Origin: Dama dama
Lineage: Eukaryota; Chordata; Mammalia; Artiodactyla; Cervidae
DNA: 64,000 nucleotides
NCBI RefSeq assembly: GCF_033118175.1
Contig: NC_083699.1
Span: forward strand, 32,564,501 to 32,628,500
Direction of reading: 5' to 3'
Below, piece after piece: positions 1 to 11,579 of the stretch. Numbering within the stretch: position 1 is the first letter of the stretch; each line of letters begins with the position of its first letter. The notes beneath the pieces are model-generated. The model searched no databases. It was not told the origin of the DNA and saw nothing but the letters and a program-made list of their open reading frames with translations. A program made the position numbers and the translations under genes.

Positions 1-30
1 TTCTTTACCCGCTGAGCCATAGGAGAAGCC
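1..30 (-). mobile_element. Bov-tA SINE, tRNA-like end only, cut by window edge
   Basis: The first 30 bases are the reverse complement of the tRNA-like head that opens Bov-tA SINEs: 'ttctttaccc', then 'gctgagcca', then a degraded 'gggaagccc'. Only this end lies in the window, so length and target duplication cannot be judged. Confidence 0.8.
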
Positions 31-648
31 CAAATGCTATACTGGCTTCCTACTGCCAACTAATGTTCAAAAACTTTGAGCTTTTTATTCACAGTCACAG
101 AATACAGTCTGCCGCACAGAGCCATATCTTTTGTGGTAGGAAGAACTGTCTTTTCACTTTGAAGAACCATCTCTTCCCCACTCTGGCCCATTTGTATAAT
201 GGGAAATATTTTACTATTTGGCTTTTGAAGTGAAACATATGACCCAGGCTGAACAAACCAGTACATTCACTCCCCAGTGGTCACACATATGGCTCAAGCC
301 AACTAACCAGGGCAAATGGACTCTGCTCTAGGACTATGTGGCAGCAGACTGATTCTTCATTAGACTGAGTGTTCTAATGATGTAAGCTGAGAGGTGCCAG
401 TACCTAGCACTTCCAACTGGAGGAGGAAGAGTCTAGGCAAGCTCATGGGGACAGTATTTGACCCTTTAAATAAACCACACTTAAAGATAGCCTAGCTATG
501 TACTTTTAGTTATTTTAGTTAGGACATTCCCTTTTCTAGTTGAGTTGTATTTTCTGTCACTTGCAACCAAAAGAATACTTATTAATACAATGTTCTTCCA
601 CAAACTGGCCCCTGTGTCTTTTTTCAATTCTGTACAATCCCTAACTTT
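31..648. other. Unassigned noncoding sequence, possible old LTR 3' end
   Basis: No gene-like frame. The stretch around 310-590 ends in 'ttgcaaccaaaag' followed by a degraded 'ctgactaataca', which resembles the 3' ends of several old mammalian LTRs. The family is not identified and the assignment is tentative. Confidence 0.3.
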
Positions 649-662
649 TGCAATTATTTTTT

Positions 663-1272
663 TTTTTATTAGTTGGAGGCTAATTACTTCACATTTCAGT
701 GGGCTTTGTCATACATTGATATGAATCAGCCATAGATTTACACGTATTCCCCATCCCGATCCCCCCTCCCACCTCCCTCTCCACCCGATTCCTCTGGGTC
801 TTCCCAGTGCACCAGGCCCGAGCACTTGTCTCATGCATCCCACCTGGGCTGGTGATCTGTTTCACCATAGATAATATACATGCTGTTCTTTCGAAACATC
901 CCACCCTCACCTTCTCCCACAGAGTCCAAAAGTCTGTTCTGTATTTCTGTGTCTCTTTTTCTGTTTTGCATATAGGGTTATCGTTACCATCTTTCTAAAT
1001 TCCATATATATGTGTTAGTATGCTGTAATGTTCTTTATCTTTCTGGCTTACTTCACTCTGTATAAGGGGCTCCAGTTTCATCCATCTCATTAGAACTGAT
1101 TCAAATGAATTCTTTTTAATGGCTGAGTAATACTCCATGGTGTACATGTACCACAGCTTCCTTACCCATTCATCTGCTGATGGGCATCTAGGTTGCTTCC
1201 ATGTCCTGGCTATTATAAACAGTGCTGCGATGAACATTGGGGTGCACGTGTCTCTTTCAGATCTGGTTTCCT
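663..1272 (-). mobile_element. Ruminant L1, 3' segment of a 5'-inverted insertion
   Basis: Antisense L1 3' end: a T run, the 3'UTR start 'attagttggaggctaatta', then the last ~80 codons of ORF2 (open 1237-995). It closely matches the 3' end of the full-length L1 at 52.5-60 kb. At 1272 it joins the inverted 5' segment. The flanking duplication is imperfect: caattattttt (651-661) against cagttattttt (1779-1789), 10 of 11 identical. Confidence 0.93.
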
Positions 1273-1778
1273 AATGAAACTTAAAAGCTTTTGCACTACA
1301 AAGGAAACTATAAGTAAGGTGAAAAGACAGCCCTCAGATTGGGAGAAAATAATAGCAAATGAAGAAACAGACAAAGGATTAATCTCAAAAATATACAAGC
1401 AACTCCCGAAGCTCAATTCCAGAAAAATAAATGACCCAGTCAAAAAATGGGCCAAAGAACTAAACAGACATTTCTCCAAAGAAGACATACAGATGGCTAA
1501 CAAACACATGAAAAGATGCTCAACATCACTCATTATTAGAGAAATGCAAATCAAAACCACAATGAGGTACCATTATACGCCAGTCAGGATGGCTGCTATC
1601 CAAAAGTCTACAAGCAATAAATGCTGGAGAAGGTGTGGAGAAAAGGGAACCCTCTTACACTGTTGGTGGGAATGCAAACTAGTACAGCCACTATGGAAAA
1701 CAGTGTGGAGATTTCTTAAAGAACTGGGAATAGAACTGCCATATGACCTAGCAATCCCACTTCTGGGCATACACACTG
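1270..1778 (+). mobile_element. Ruminant L1, inverted 5' segment (twin priming)
   Basis: Sense-strand L1 ORF2 C-terminal region, open 1193-1876 on +. It includes the zinc-finger-like segment with CWRRCGEKG and HCWWECKLVQPLW. In L1 order it ends exactly where the neighbouring minus-strand segment begins (the junction ...cactg / aggaaacc of an unbroken L1), so both halves are one insertion. The trinucleotide CCT at 1270-1272 belongs to both halves, giving a 3-nt microhomology at the inversion junction. The product is a dead fragment. Confidence 0.92.
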
Positions 1779-1890
1779 CAGTTATTTTTATATTATTTCC
1801 CAAAGATAGTTCAAGTTACCCTTCTCCTCTTTCCCTTGTTTGGAATGTATTCACTCTCCCTACTCCTTTGGAATGAATGTTTATTCATTT

Positions 1891-3699
1891 AAGGAAAGAC
1901 ACACCCATCTGAATGCAGAGTTCCAAAGAACAGCAAGGAGAGATAAGAAAGCCTTCCTCAGTGATCAATGCAAAGAAATAGAGGAAAACAATAGAATGGG
2001 AAAGACTAGAGATCTCTTCAAGAAAATTAGAGATACCAAGGGAACATTTCAAGCAAAGATGGGCACAATAAAAAACAGAAATGGTATGGACCTAACAGAA
2101 GCAGAAGATATTCAGAAGAGGTGGCAAGAACTATACAAAAAAGACCTTAGTGACCCAGACAACCATGATGATGTGATCACTCACCTGGAGCCAGACATCC
2201 TGAAGTCTGAAGTCAGGTGGGCCTCAGGAAGCATCACTACCAACAAAGCTAGTCGAGGTGGTGGAATTCCAGCTGAGCTAGTTAAAGTTCTAAAAGATGA
2301 TGCCGTTAAAGTGCTGCACTCAATATGTCAGGAAATTTGGAAAACTCAGCAGGATCACAGGACTGGAAAAGGTCAGTTTTCATTCCAATCCCAAAGAAAG
2401 GCAATGCCAAAGAATATTCAAACTACAGCACAATTGCATTCATCTCACTCGCCAGCAAAGTAATGCTCAAAATTTTCCAAGTGAGGCTAAAACAATACGT
2501 GAACCGAGAACTTCCAGATGTTCAAGCTGGATTTAGAAAAGGCAGAGGAACCAGAGATCAAATTGCCAGCATCAGCTGGATGATAGAAAAAGCAAGAGAG
2601 TTCCAGAAAAACATCTACTTCTGCTTTACTGACTATGCCAAAGCCTTTGACTGTGTGGATCACAACAAACTGAGGAAAATTCTTAAAGAGATGGGAATAC
2701 TAGATCACCTCACCTGCCTCCTGAAAAATCTGTATGCAGGGCAAGAAACAACAGTTAGAACTGGACATGGAACAATGGACTGGTTCCAAATTGGGAAAGG
2801 AGTATGTCAAGGCTGTATATTGTCACCTGTTTATTTAACTTATATGCAGAGTACATCATGGAAAATACTGGCCTGGATGAAGCACAAGCTGGAATCAAGA
2901 TTGCCAGGAGAAATATCAATAACTGCAGATATGCAGATGCACCACCCTTATGGCAGAAAGTGAAGAAGAACTAAAGAGCCTCGTGATGAAAGTAAAAGAG
3001 GAGAGTGAAAAAGTTGGCTTAAAACTAAACATTCAAAAAACTAAGATCATGGCATCTGGTCCCATCACTTTATGGCAAATAGATGGGGAAACAATGTAAA
3101 CAGATAGACTTTATATTCTTGGGCTCCAAAATCACTGCAGATGGTGACTGCAGCCATGAAACTAAAAGGCGCTTGCTCCTTGGAAGAAAAGCTATGACCA
3201 ACTTAGACAGCATATTAGAAAGCAGAGACATTACTTTGCCAACAAAGGTCCATCTAGTCAAAGTTATGGTTTTTCCAGTAGTCATGTATGGATATGAGAG
3301 TTGAACCATAAGGAAAGCTGAGTACCAAAGAATTGATGCTTTTGAATTGTGGTGTTGGAGAAGACTCTTGAGAGTCCCTTGGACTGCATGGAGATCCAAC
3401 CAGTCCATCCTAAAGGAAAGCGGTCCTGAATATTTGTTGGAAGGACTGATGTTGAAGCTGAAACTCCAATACTTTGGCCACCTGATGCAAAGAACTGACT
3501 CATTTGAAAATACCCTGATGCTGGAAAAACTTGAAGGCAGGAGGAGAAGGGGATGACAGAGGATGAGATAGCTGGATGGCATCACTGACTTGATGGACAT
3601 AAGTTTGCACAAGCTCGGGGAGTTGGTGATGGACAGGGAAGCCTGGCATGCTGCAGTTCACAGGGTTGCAAAGAGTCAGACATGAGTGAGCAACTGAAC
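1891..3699 (+). mobile_element. BovB (RTE) LINE relic, copy 1, 3' complete
   Basis: BovB sense strand from the region encoding 'YTHLNAEFQR' to the 3' terminus (…gagcaactgaac). The RTE reverse transcriptase is recognisable in pieces: open frames 1840-2463, 2325-2963 ('FRKGRGTRDQIA', 'FTDYAKAFDCVDHNK', 'GVCQGCILSP') and 3083-3304, with frameshifts and stops between them. The YADD active-site region near 2930 is damaged: the frame reads tatgcagatgcaccaccc where copies 2 and 3 have gatgacaccaccc. Not functional. It is much more like the copy at 5144 than the copy at 61.85 kb. Confidence 0.95.
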
Positions 3700-4643
3700 A
3701 GAAGTTTGGTCTCAAGTTCTATTACCTTCATGAAGTCTTTATGGACTCTCTAGTCTAATACATCCTTTGCTAGGAACTCCTTCATGTTAGAAAATTTTCT
3801 TAATCGCAAAGTTTTTCTTTTGTTTAATTATTTTCATGCTTTTTTTAAACTCCCTATTAGATGTAGGCAGATGGAGACAGGAACCTTGTTTTAATTCTTT
3901 GTTTTGGTTAAATAACTTACAGCATCTTGAATGGAAAATTCTCAATAATAATTCAAGAATATTAATTATTTTGGGTGTATTTGGAACAGTATAAAAGCCT
4001 TGAAATAAAATAATCTAAAAATAATTTACTCACATTTCCAATATAGTTCTTTTAAATAAAATATTACTGAAAATGCTGATATTATGTATAATTATACAAT
4101 GCTAAGGTTGGAAAAAAGCCTGTAGCTCTTGTGGCCTGACTACCTCCTTTTTCAAATGGAGAATGTAAGGACTAATGAAGTCAATTATTCTTGACAAGTT
4201 TTGAGAGATGTGAAACAAATACTTTTATTTATAATTGAATAAAGGAATTTTGGAATATTATTAATTCAAAAGTACACTGGTGATGATAGAGTTCAGTTTA
4301 TGTCACGACAGTGCTGATATCTGAACTTTTTTTTTTTGATGAATTAGTAGTCTAAGGGAAGAAATGCAATGGATGAATTGTTAGACTTAGGGAAAACTGC
4401 AAATCCTCATAAAAGATTTGCACAGGCATTTTAGGAGTGTGACAGAATCAAAGATTTACCTAGTATCAATGAAAATGATCTTGGTTTTGCTACACACGAG
4501 AGATTTGATTTTTTAAAAGCGTTCTTGTTAAAGGGAGAGAGAAGCAATATTATATCAATTATAGAGGTGATATAATCTACAAAGAATGCAGAATTATTTC
4601 TCAAGGTAAATCCATGGTTTCTAATCCTGGTTCAGATAATTCT
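3700..4643. other. Unassigned AT-rich noncoding sequence
   Basis: No coding signal or young repeat. A segment at about 4100-4200 resembles an old mammalian interspersed repeat ('gcctgtagctcttgtggcctgactacc' followed by an A-rich 'aaatggagaatg'), but the family is unclear. Confidence 0.4.
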
Positions 4644-4652
4644 CTTTTCTTT

Positions 4653-4869
4653 ATTGTTTTTGTTGTTATTTAGTCATTAAGTCATATCCAACTCTTTTGT
4701 GACTCTATGCACTGTAGCCCACCAGGCTTCTCTGTCCACAGGAATTCCTAGGCAAGAATACTGGAGTTGGTTGCCATCTCCTTCTCCAGGGGATTTTCCT
4801 GACCAAGGGCTTGAACTTGCATCTCCTGCATTGCAGGTGGATTCTTTACCCCTGAGCCGCCTGGAAGCC
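4653..4869 (-). mobile_element. Bov-tA SINE
   Basis: Antisense Bov-tA: the BovA body ('tagtcattaagtcatatccaa', 'ccaggcttctctgtcc') runs into the tRNA-Glu-like head (…'gcattgcaggtggattcttta', 'gagccgcctggaagccc'). Short flanking repeats cttttcttt at 4644-4652 and 4870-4878 fit a target-site duplication. Confidence 0.92.
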
Positions 4870-5143
4870 CTTTTCTTTTTTTAGGTTATCCTATTCCCAT
4901 TTGCCTACTGCTAAAATAGACAGTTGTATGAAGGAAGATGAAAATTTAAAGCTTTTATTGAAAGAAGAAATGATTTTGATGTGGTATACAATGCTTGTGG
5001 GTAAATGCTTATAAAATTATAACTATTTAGAAGTGAAATAATCTTGATATTTATCAAAGCTTAGGTGATTTTATAGATCAGTGGTAGAGACTAATTTTTA
5101 ATCCTGCAAAGAATGAATCACTAGATTCATTAGAATCTTGTAT
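4870..5143. other. Unassigned noncoding sequence
   Basis: AT-rich sequence between a Bov-tA and a BovB copy. No recognised element or coding frame. Confidence 0.4.
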
Positions 5144-6829
5144 AGAAAATTAGAGATACCAAAGGAACATTTCAAGCAAAGATGGGCACAATAAAAAACA
5201 GAAATGATATAGACCTAACAGATGCAGAAGATATTAAGAAGAGGTGGCAAGAATACACAGAAGAACTATACAAAAAAGACCTTAGCGACCCAGACAACCG
5301 TGATGATGTGATCACTCACCTGGAGCCAGACATCCTGAAGTCTGAAGTCAGGTGGGCCTCAGGAAGCATCACTACCAACAAAGCTAGTCGAGGTGGTGGA
5401 ATTCCAGCTGAGCTAGTTAAAGTTCTAAAAGATGATGCCGTTAAAGTGCTGCACTCAATATGTCAGGAAATTTGGAAAACTCAGCAGGATCACAGGACTG
5501 GAAAAGGTCAGTTTTCATTCCAATCCCAAAGAAAGGCAATGCCAAAGAATATTCAAACTACAGCACAATGCATTCATCTCACTCGCCAGCAAAGTAATGC
5601 TCAAAATTTTCCAAGTGAGGCTAAAACAATACGTGAACTGAGAACTTCCAGATGTTCAAGCTGAATTTAGAAAAGGCAGAGGAACCAGAGATCAAATTGC
5701 CAGCATCAGCTGGATCATAGAAAAAGGAAGGGAATTCCAGAAAAAAAATCTACTTCTGCTTTACTGACTATGCCAAAGCCTTTGACTGTGTGGATCACAA
5801 CAAACTGAGGAAAATTCTTAAAGAGATGGAAATACCAGACCACTGACCTGCCTCCTGAGAAACCTGTGTGCAGGTCAAGAAGCAAGTGTTAGAAGCAGAC
5901 ATGGAACAATGGACTGGTTGCAAATTGGGAAAGGAGTATGTCAAGGCTGTATACTGTCACCCTGCTTATTTAACTTATATGCAGAGTACATCATGGGAAA
6001 TGGATGAAGCCCAAGCTGGAATCAAGATTGCCAGGAGAAATATCAATAACCTCAGATATGCAGATGACACCACCCTTATGGCAGAGAGCTAAGAGGAGTT
6101 TCTTGATGAAAGTGAAAGGGGAGAGTAAAAAAGTTGGCTTAAAACTCGATATTCAAAAAATGAAGATCATGGCATCTGGTCCCATTACTTCATGGCAAAT
6201 AGATGGTGAAACAATGGAAATAGTGACAGACTTTATTTTCTTGGGCTTCAAAGTCACTGCAGATGGTGACTGCAGCCATGAAACTAAAAGACACTTGCTC
6301 CTTGGAAGAAAAGCTATGACCAACTTAGACAGCATATTAGAAAGCAGAGACATTACTTTGCCAACAAAGGTCCATCTAGTCAAAGCTATGGTTTTTCCAG
6401 TAGTCATGTATGGATGTGAGAGTTGGACCATAAAGAAAGCTGAACAGCAAAGAATTGGTGCTTTTGAATTGTGGTGTTGGAGAAGACGCTTGAGAGTCCC
6501 TTGAACAGCAAGGAGATTCAACCAGTCAACTGTAAAGAAAATCAGTCCTGAATATTCATTGGAAGGACTGATGCTGAAGCTGAAACTCCAATACTTTGGC
6601 CACCTGATGCTAAAAACTGACTCATTAAAAGAGACCCTTATGCTGGGAAAAATTGAAGGCAGGAGGAGAAGGGGATGACAGAGGATGAGATGGTTGGATG
6701 TCATCATCAACTCAATTGACATGAGTTTGAGTAAGCTCCGGGAGATGGTAAAGGCCAGGGAAGCCTGGTGTGCTGCAGTCCATGGGGTTGCAAAGAGTAG
6801 GACATGACTGAGCTATTGAACAACAACAA
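5144..6829 (+). mobile_element. BovB (RTE) LINE relic, copy 2, 5'-truncated
   Basis: BovB from 'aaaattagagatacc' to a degraded 3' end at 'gagctattgaacaacaac'. Reading-frame pieces at 5182-5664, 5868-6092 and 6004-6504 show the RTE RT segments; YADDTTLMAES is readable near 6055-6090. Several frameshifts and stops inactivate it, for example gaccactgacctg near 5840 and a stop after 'MAES'. It shares many changes with copy 1 that the copy at 61.85 kb lacks. Confidence 0.95.
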
Positions 6830-7074
6830 TTGTTAATATATATCCATAGTCCTGAGTTTATACTTCTACTATTTCTTTTTTGGAATAACTTATGAGTCTC
6901 CTAAATTTCACCCTCCCTTTTCTCTTTGTTCTAATAATTTCTCTATATGAAATAGAGAGTCAACATTCAAGAATAAATGTAAATTAACTAAAACATCCTT
7001 CAACTTTTTATATTAACTGGAAGATGAAATCCACATTATTTTCAAGACAAGTAAAGGTCTTTGCTATTTTTTCC
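6830..7074. other. Unassigned noncoding sequence
   Basis: Short AT-rich gap between BovB and L2. Nothing recognised. Confidence 0.4.
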
Positions 7075-7450
7075 TTTCAAGTTTCCTTTCTCACAAGATC
7101 CTAATACAATCCAGGATTATCCAGCTGCTGGCTGTCCCTGGCATATGCTGCACTGGACTGCACCTCTGTGTCTTCACTCATGCTGTTCCCTTCATTTGCA
7201 GCTCTTTCTCTCTCTTTTTCTCCTTCATGTGCTGGGGAAGCCACACATTTGTTTCAGGCCATTGCTCAAGTGTCAGCCTCACTATGAAGTTTTCCCTTAC
7301 TCCTGCATGCCTTGATTTACGCATCTGCCTCCTCACTCGACTGTGAGGTCCTCTCAGCAGACACTGTGCTAACAAATCACTGTGTCCTCAGGCCTGAGCA
7401 CAGTGCCTGGCCCACCATGAGTGCTTATTCCACATTTGTTGAATGAATAA
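7075..7450 (+). mobile_element. L2 LINE 3' end (ancient)
   Basis: Typical L2 3' region in sense: 'catgctgttcccttcatttg', a 'caagtgtcagcctcactatg' segment, 'gcacagtgcctggcccacca' and the terminal 'tttgttgaatgaataaac'. Heavily diverged and noncoding. Confidence 0.85.
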
Positions 7451-8349
7451 ACTTCCCTCTTTCCATTAATAATGTGCCTTGAGTTCTCTGAAGTGATGCA
7501 TCAGTTTTTAGTGAGTAAATATGCAAAAATAAATGTCAATGCTAATGAGGGGAAAGAAATTGTGGGTTTTATCTATTAGTCAAAATAAGGAATTGGACAT
7601 TCGAAACAAATCAAATCTTGTTAAGCCACTAATGAAGAGTTATTTTTAGACATATGCAATATTAACTAAATTAAGATCCACAGAAGGGTAGAGCTGAAAA
7701 ATATGCTGAAAATTGCCTGGATTATGTAATTAATTTTACAGTGAAGAATCTGAGGCCTAGACAAGTTAAGGGACTAACTTGATCAAGGCCTCAGTCCTGG
7801 CTAACCTCTATGCCCAGCTCAAAAGCACTGTAATCCCAGGGCTTGAGCTCTTCACGGAAAGAAGTGTAAAAACTACCTGACCAGCCAGGTGAACCTTCCT
7901 GAAAACCAGAATATATGTCAGGGGAGGCCAGTTTTGAAGATCAGTGTTGAAGCTATGCTTCTTCCACTCAGTGTGAAAAAGAAAAGCTTTTGAGGTGAAG
8001 TAGGGTAGGTAGGAAATGTAATAGATTCTCTGCTGGAATGAGCTGATAAGGCTCATTTATATCTGCAAGTACTCCTAAAGGGATTGATTTAGTTCGGTAA
8101 ATGCGAATACAGCCCAAGCTTTAGAATCTCTCAGGCTCTGAGAAGAAAAAATATTCACAACATAAAAGACTGACAATGGGCAATTATACTTAATATACAA
8201 ATACTTTTATGGATTTAGTTTTTAAAGTAAATAATCCAATAGTAACATCAGCAAAGCCTGAATAAAAAAAATCATAAAATTAAGAAGTATAAGTTATCAG
8301 TAAATATAAATGATAAACAAAAAGTTAGCCAAAGTAGCAATGAAAGAAA
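7451..8349. other. Mostly unassigned; weak MIR-like patch near 7715-7800
   Basis: The segment 'ttacagtgaagaatctgagg' followed by 'caagttaagggactaacttg' is MIR-like in antisense orientation. The rest has no recognised element and no plausible gene. Confidence 0.4.
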
Positions 8350-8790
8350 TGGTTATTTGAATGTAGGTGCATCATTGCACTTAGGCTGGCAGCTTTTTAA
8401 AAAGAAAATGTTCAGTATTGAGAGACATTTTAAATGAATATTTTCTTATACTATAGGGGGTATTGTCATTAGTACAACTTTTCCAGGGGACAGTTTCGCA
8501 ATATGGATCAAGAGCTTCAAAATGTTTATGCCTGGTGACTTAGTATTTTCACTTTCAAGAATTTAAAAATCATCACAAATTTAGGAAGATTTATATATGG
8601 AGCACTGCTTGTTATAATGAATAATTAAAATAAATGGCCAACAATAAGAAAATGATAATTTATTAATTTGGATATGATGGAACACTATACATCTTTAAAA
8701 ATAATGATTTGGAATCTAAAGCGTTTAAAGGTGTGAGTAAAATATTAATGGAAAAAGTGGTCTCTGTATTAATATTAACGTAGTGTGTGT
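8350..8790 (+). mobile_element. Old L1 (L1ME-type) ORF2 3' relic
   Basis: Diverged L1 C-terminal ORF2 and 3'UTR sequence: 'gacagtttcgcaatatggatc', 'aagagcttcaaaatgtttatg', 'tggccaacaataag', 'gatggaacactatacatc'. All frames are broken. A short GT/CA/TA-rich stretch follows at 8784-8820. Confidence 0.7.
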
Positions 8791-8820
8791 GCACACACAT
8801 ACATTATATATATATGTATA

Positions 8821-11204
8821 ATTCCTTGCTACGGTGAGCAACACTCACTGTAGGAACATTCATTGTAATCACTTGTAAAAGAATTACCCTGAATTGACTA
8901 ACCAAATTCATTATCACTATCACTAAATTCACGCTAGCCAAATTCATTATCTAAATTAAAAACAAAACTATAGAGGATCTGCAGTACTGTTTAGGGGAGA
9001 CTTTTCAGTTGCCCCTGAGTCTTGGCAAGAAGGTGTACAGATTGCTGCAGGCTCACTGCGCCTGTTACCTGGAGGAGTGTTGTAAACAACGCATGCATTA
9101 TCACTACTGTCTTCCCCACCCTCTCTCTCTCTGATGGTCTAGACATTCAACACTACCAGAGATCACTTCTGTGAGGCACCTAAGGGTTCTACCAGCCCAG
9201 GTCCAACTGAGCTCTTATTTTTATCTAACTCAGTTAATCATTTATGTTACAATTCATATTTTCTATAATATAGAGGGAAGGCATAATTTGTATTTGCTAA
9301 AGTACAAGTTTCCATGTGTACTGCATGTAAACATACCTATTTATGAGTTCCTTAAGAGTTTAATGATTACATGATTGGTGTTTTAAATGTTTTATATTAT
9401 GCAGTAATTCTTGGTGAATTGTTACATTCGTGTATGAGTATTTTAATGACGTTTGAGGAAATTATCTGGCAGGTTTTGATGGGTTGAGAACTTTTTGTAT
9501 CTAGAGTACTGAACTATGACTCCTGTTAATTGAATATCCAACATTTTTTGAGAAGCAGATTACATTCATATAATGAAGGTAATGAGAGATTTTTGAGAGT
9601 ATTTTTGATTTTTTAAACTGAAATTAAATGCCCCTGAAATATTGGTAGTATCTTCTCTGTGATACTGTGAGTTTATGTTGTTTTACACTATATTTCCATG
9701 TTTTCTGAATTGTAAAATAAGGTTTTGCCGTAAAGTTTTTCCAGTAAAGAAAAAGATATAAAGAAGGATGTCTCAAGACTTTACTTCAGTAACATCAGTG
9801 AAGCTGAATCACATTTGCATAAGGGGTGTGGGAAGAATGTGTTTTTGCACAAATTTATCATGGTTAAAAACCCAACTTTATGACATGGGTTCTGAGAAAA
9901 GAGTTCATGATTAATTACTTCACCAGATTCTCTTTTTTTCCTTTTGCATCTTAAGAATTCATGTTACTTTGTGTCTCTTGAGTGGTATCGTGAGCCAGCA
10001 ACTAGAATCACAAATTCTCGGCATCTAATAGTGCAAATTGCATCTATATTATTCGTAAAGAAGGAACAAGAATATTTACAAATATTGTTAAAACTGTGTT
10101 TCTGTAACTCAGTTTCTGTAACTCAGCTGTCCTCAGTTTCTCCAGTCTTGGGTAAGAGCAATGGAAGTTCTTTGTAGCACTTGATTCTCAGGAATTTCTG
10201 TTTGTTCTTACTTCCTCTTTTTAAGACTTCCCAGGGCATACTCATAGGTCCCCTGTTCACTTGGATTGCTTCTTTGGGTTTCTTGCTTTCTCATAACTAT
10301 TCTTCCAGCAAATCACACAACTTAGTCCCATGTGTGAACATAGGACCCAAATGAAATTCCCCAAACTTGTAAGACCAACCTGTGATTTTAAATAAAATTT
10401 TATAGAAAGCTTGAAGTTAAACAGAACAGAGTTTATAATGTAGAAGGTAGAAAATATAACTTGGGGGTAGATACTGCTATTTCTAACTGGTCATTCTCCC
10501 ATTTTCCTTGGCTACTGCCATATTAGAGTGGCTCTTCTTTCTCATTTAGGATTGATTTTGAGCAAGTACTCTCAGTTCTTGAGTCCCTGGATTCAAGAAC
10601 TTGGACATTTCTGGATTCCAGAAGTGATTCTCAGTGAAGAGGGCCTTTTATTTATTATGCAGAGTAATGTTACTCCTCAGTGTCCATTTGAAATCAGGAC
10701 CTTCCTCTTTCAGTTGCCTTCCAAAGGCCCCTTATTTTTCAAATGAGATAGTTCTGAGTGTAAAAGGTGAAGCCAAGCCCCTCTCATGAATACCAGAAAG
10801 AAGTACAGAAATTTTGAAATTGAAGGATATCTCAAAAAGTTTCAAAGCTCTTAGCATCAATTCTTTGGTCTTAGCTAAACTCAAAGAATTTTATCTCTCT
10901 CTTCATTATCTGACTGCAGCCCTCTCCCCTTCTTCGCCAATCGTCTGCTATTCTCTCAAAAGTCTTTGAAAACAAAAAAGTTTTCCAAGTATTTGCATTA
11001 GTATGTCAAGGCAACCCTAATATTGGTTGGTTGGGAGTATGTGTGAGAGTGTTTTCCAAAACAGACTTTAGCAGTCATGCTTTATTTTATCCCTGTTACC
11101 TTTCTAATGAGCCAGGGATGGGAAATTAAAATGACTCTACTGAAGTCATTATTATCAATTTAAGATATGCAAGATGTCATTGAATTCCAGGTCAGATGCA
11201 CACC
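8821..11204. other. Unassigned unique-looking noncoding sequence
   Basis: About 2.4 kb in which I recognise no transposon. The short frames present (for example 9171-9374, 9944-10177, 10528-10746) lack domain-like composition and splice context. A small CCAAATTCATTATC repeat lies near 8900-8955. This is one of the larger low-repeat blocks of the window. Confidence 0.4.
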
Positions 11205-11400
11205 AGACATTTGCAGCTTTTGTAAATCACAGAATATTATTAGACCTTAGTTTTATCACCTGTAAAATGAGAATAACAATACCTATTGTTAAGATATGTT
11301 CGAAAGATTGTAAATAAATTCTGTAGAGCACTGGGCATGCTGTCTTACACATCATAGGTAACTAAAATTTTGACTACTGTGAGTATAATTATAAAGTTTA
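11205..11400 (+). mobile_element. MIR SINE
   Basis: MIR core in sense: 'ttagttttatcacctgtaaaa' followed by 'tgagaataacaatacctat' and 'agagcactgggcatgctg'. Typical old, diverged copy. Confidence 0.75.
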
Positions 11401-11579
11401 CGTCAACTCCTTTATTCCTAGTTTCCTTTGTCAATCACCTGTCAAAAATCTAATTCTGATTAAATCCAACCATCTGCTATTTTGATATCAGCTACAAATT
11501 GCTGGTCTCATCTTAAAATTCAGGGCCAAAAATCACATGCAGGTCTTTGTGCTGCCCAGCACCTTTCCTCATTTTCTTA
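11401..11579. other. Probable 5' continuation of the L2 relic
   Basis: C/T-rich sequence of similar character to the L2 that follows. The boundary cannot be placed by eye. Confidence 0.35.

Noticed and set aside
1193..1876. 227-codon + strand frame as a possible gene
   Set aside because: It is L1 ORF2 C-terminal sequence in the inverted half of a truncated L1, starting and ending in unrelated DNA.
6153..6722. 189-codon − strand frame, and similar ones at 3070, 37316, 40568 and 42001
   Set aside because: The opposite strand of BovB 3' regions repeatedly gives the same MSIEsVMPSS…-type frame; it appears in every copy because it is repeat sequence, not a gene.
1891..6829. Segmental tandem duplication of a BovB-containing block
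   Set aside because: The flanking sequences and 5' truncation points of the two BovB copies differ, so only the element itself is shared; conversion or a common subfamily is more likely.
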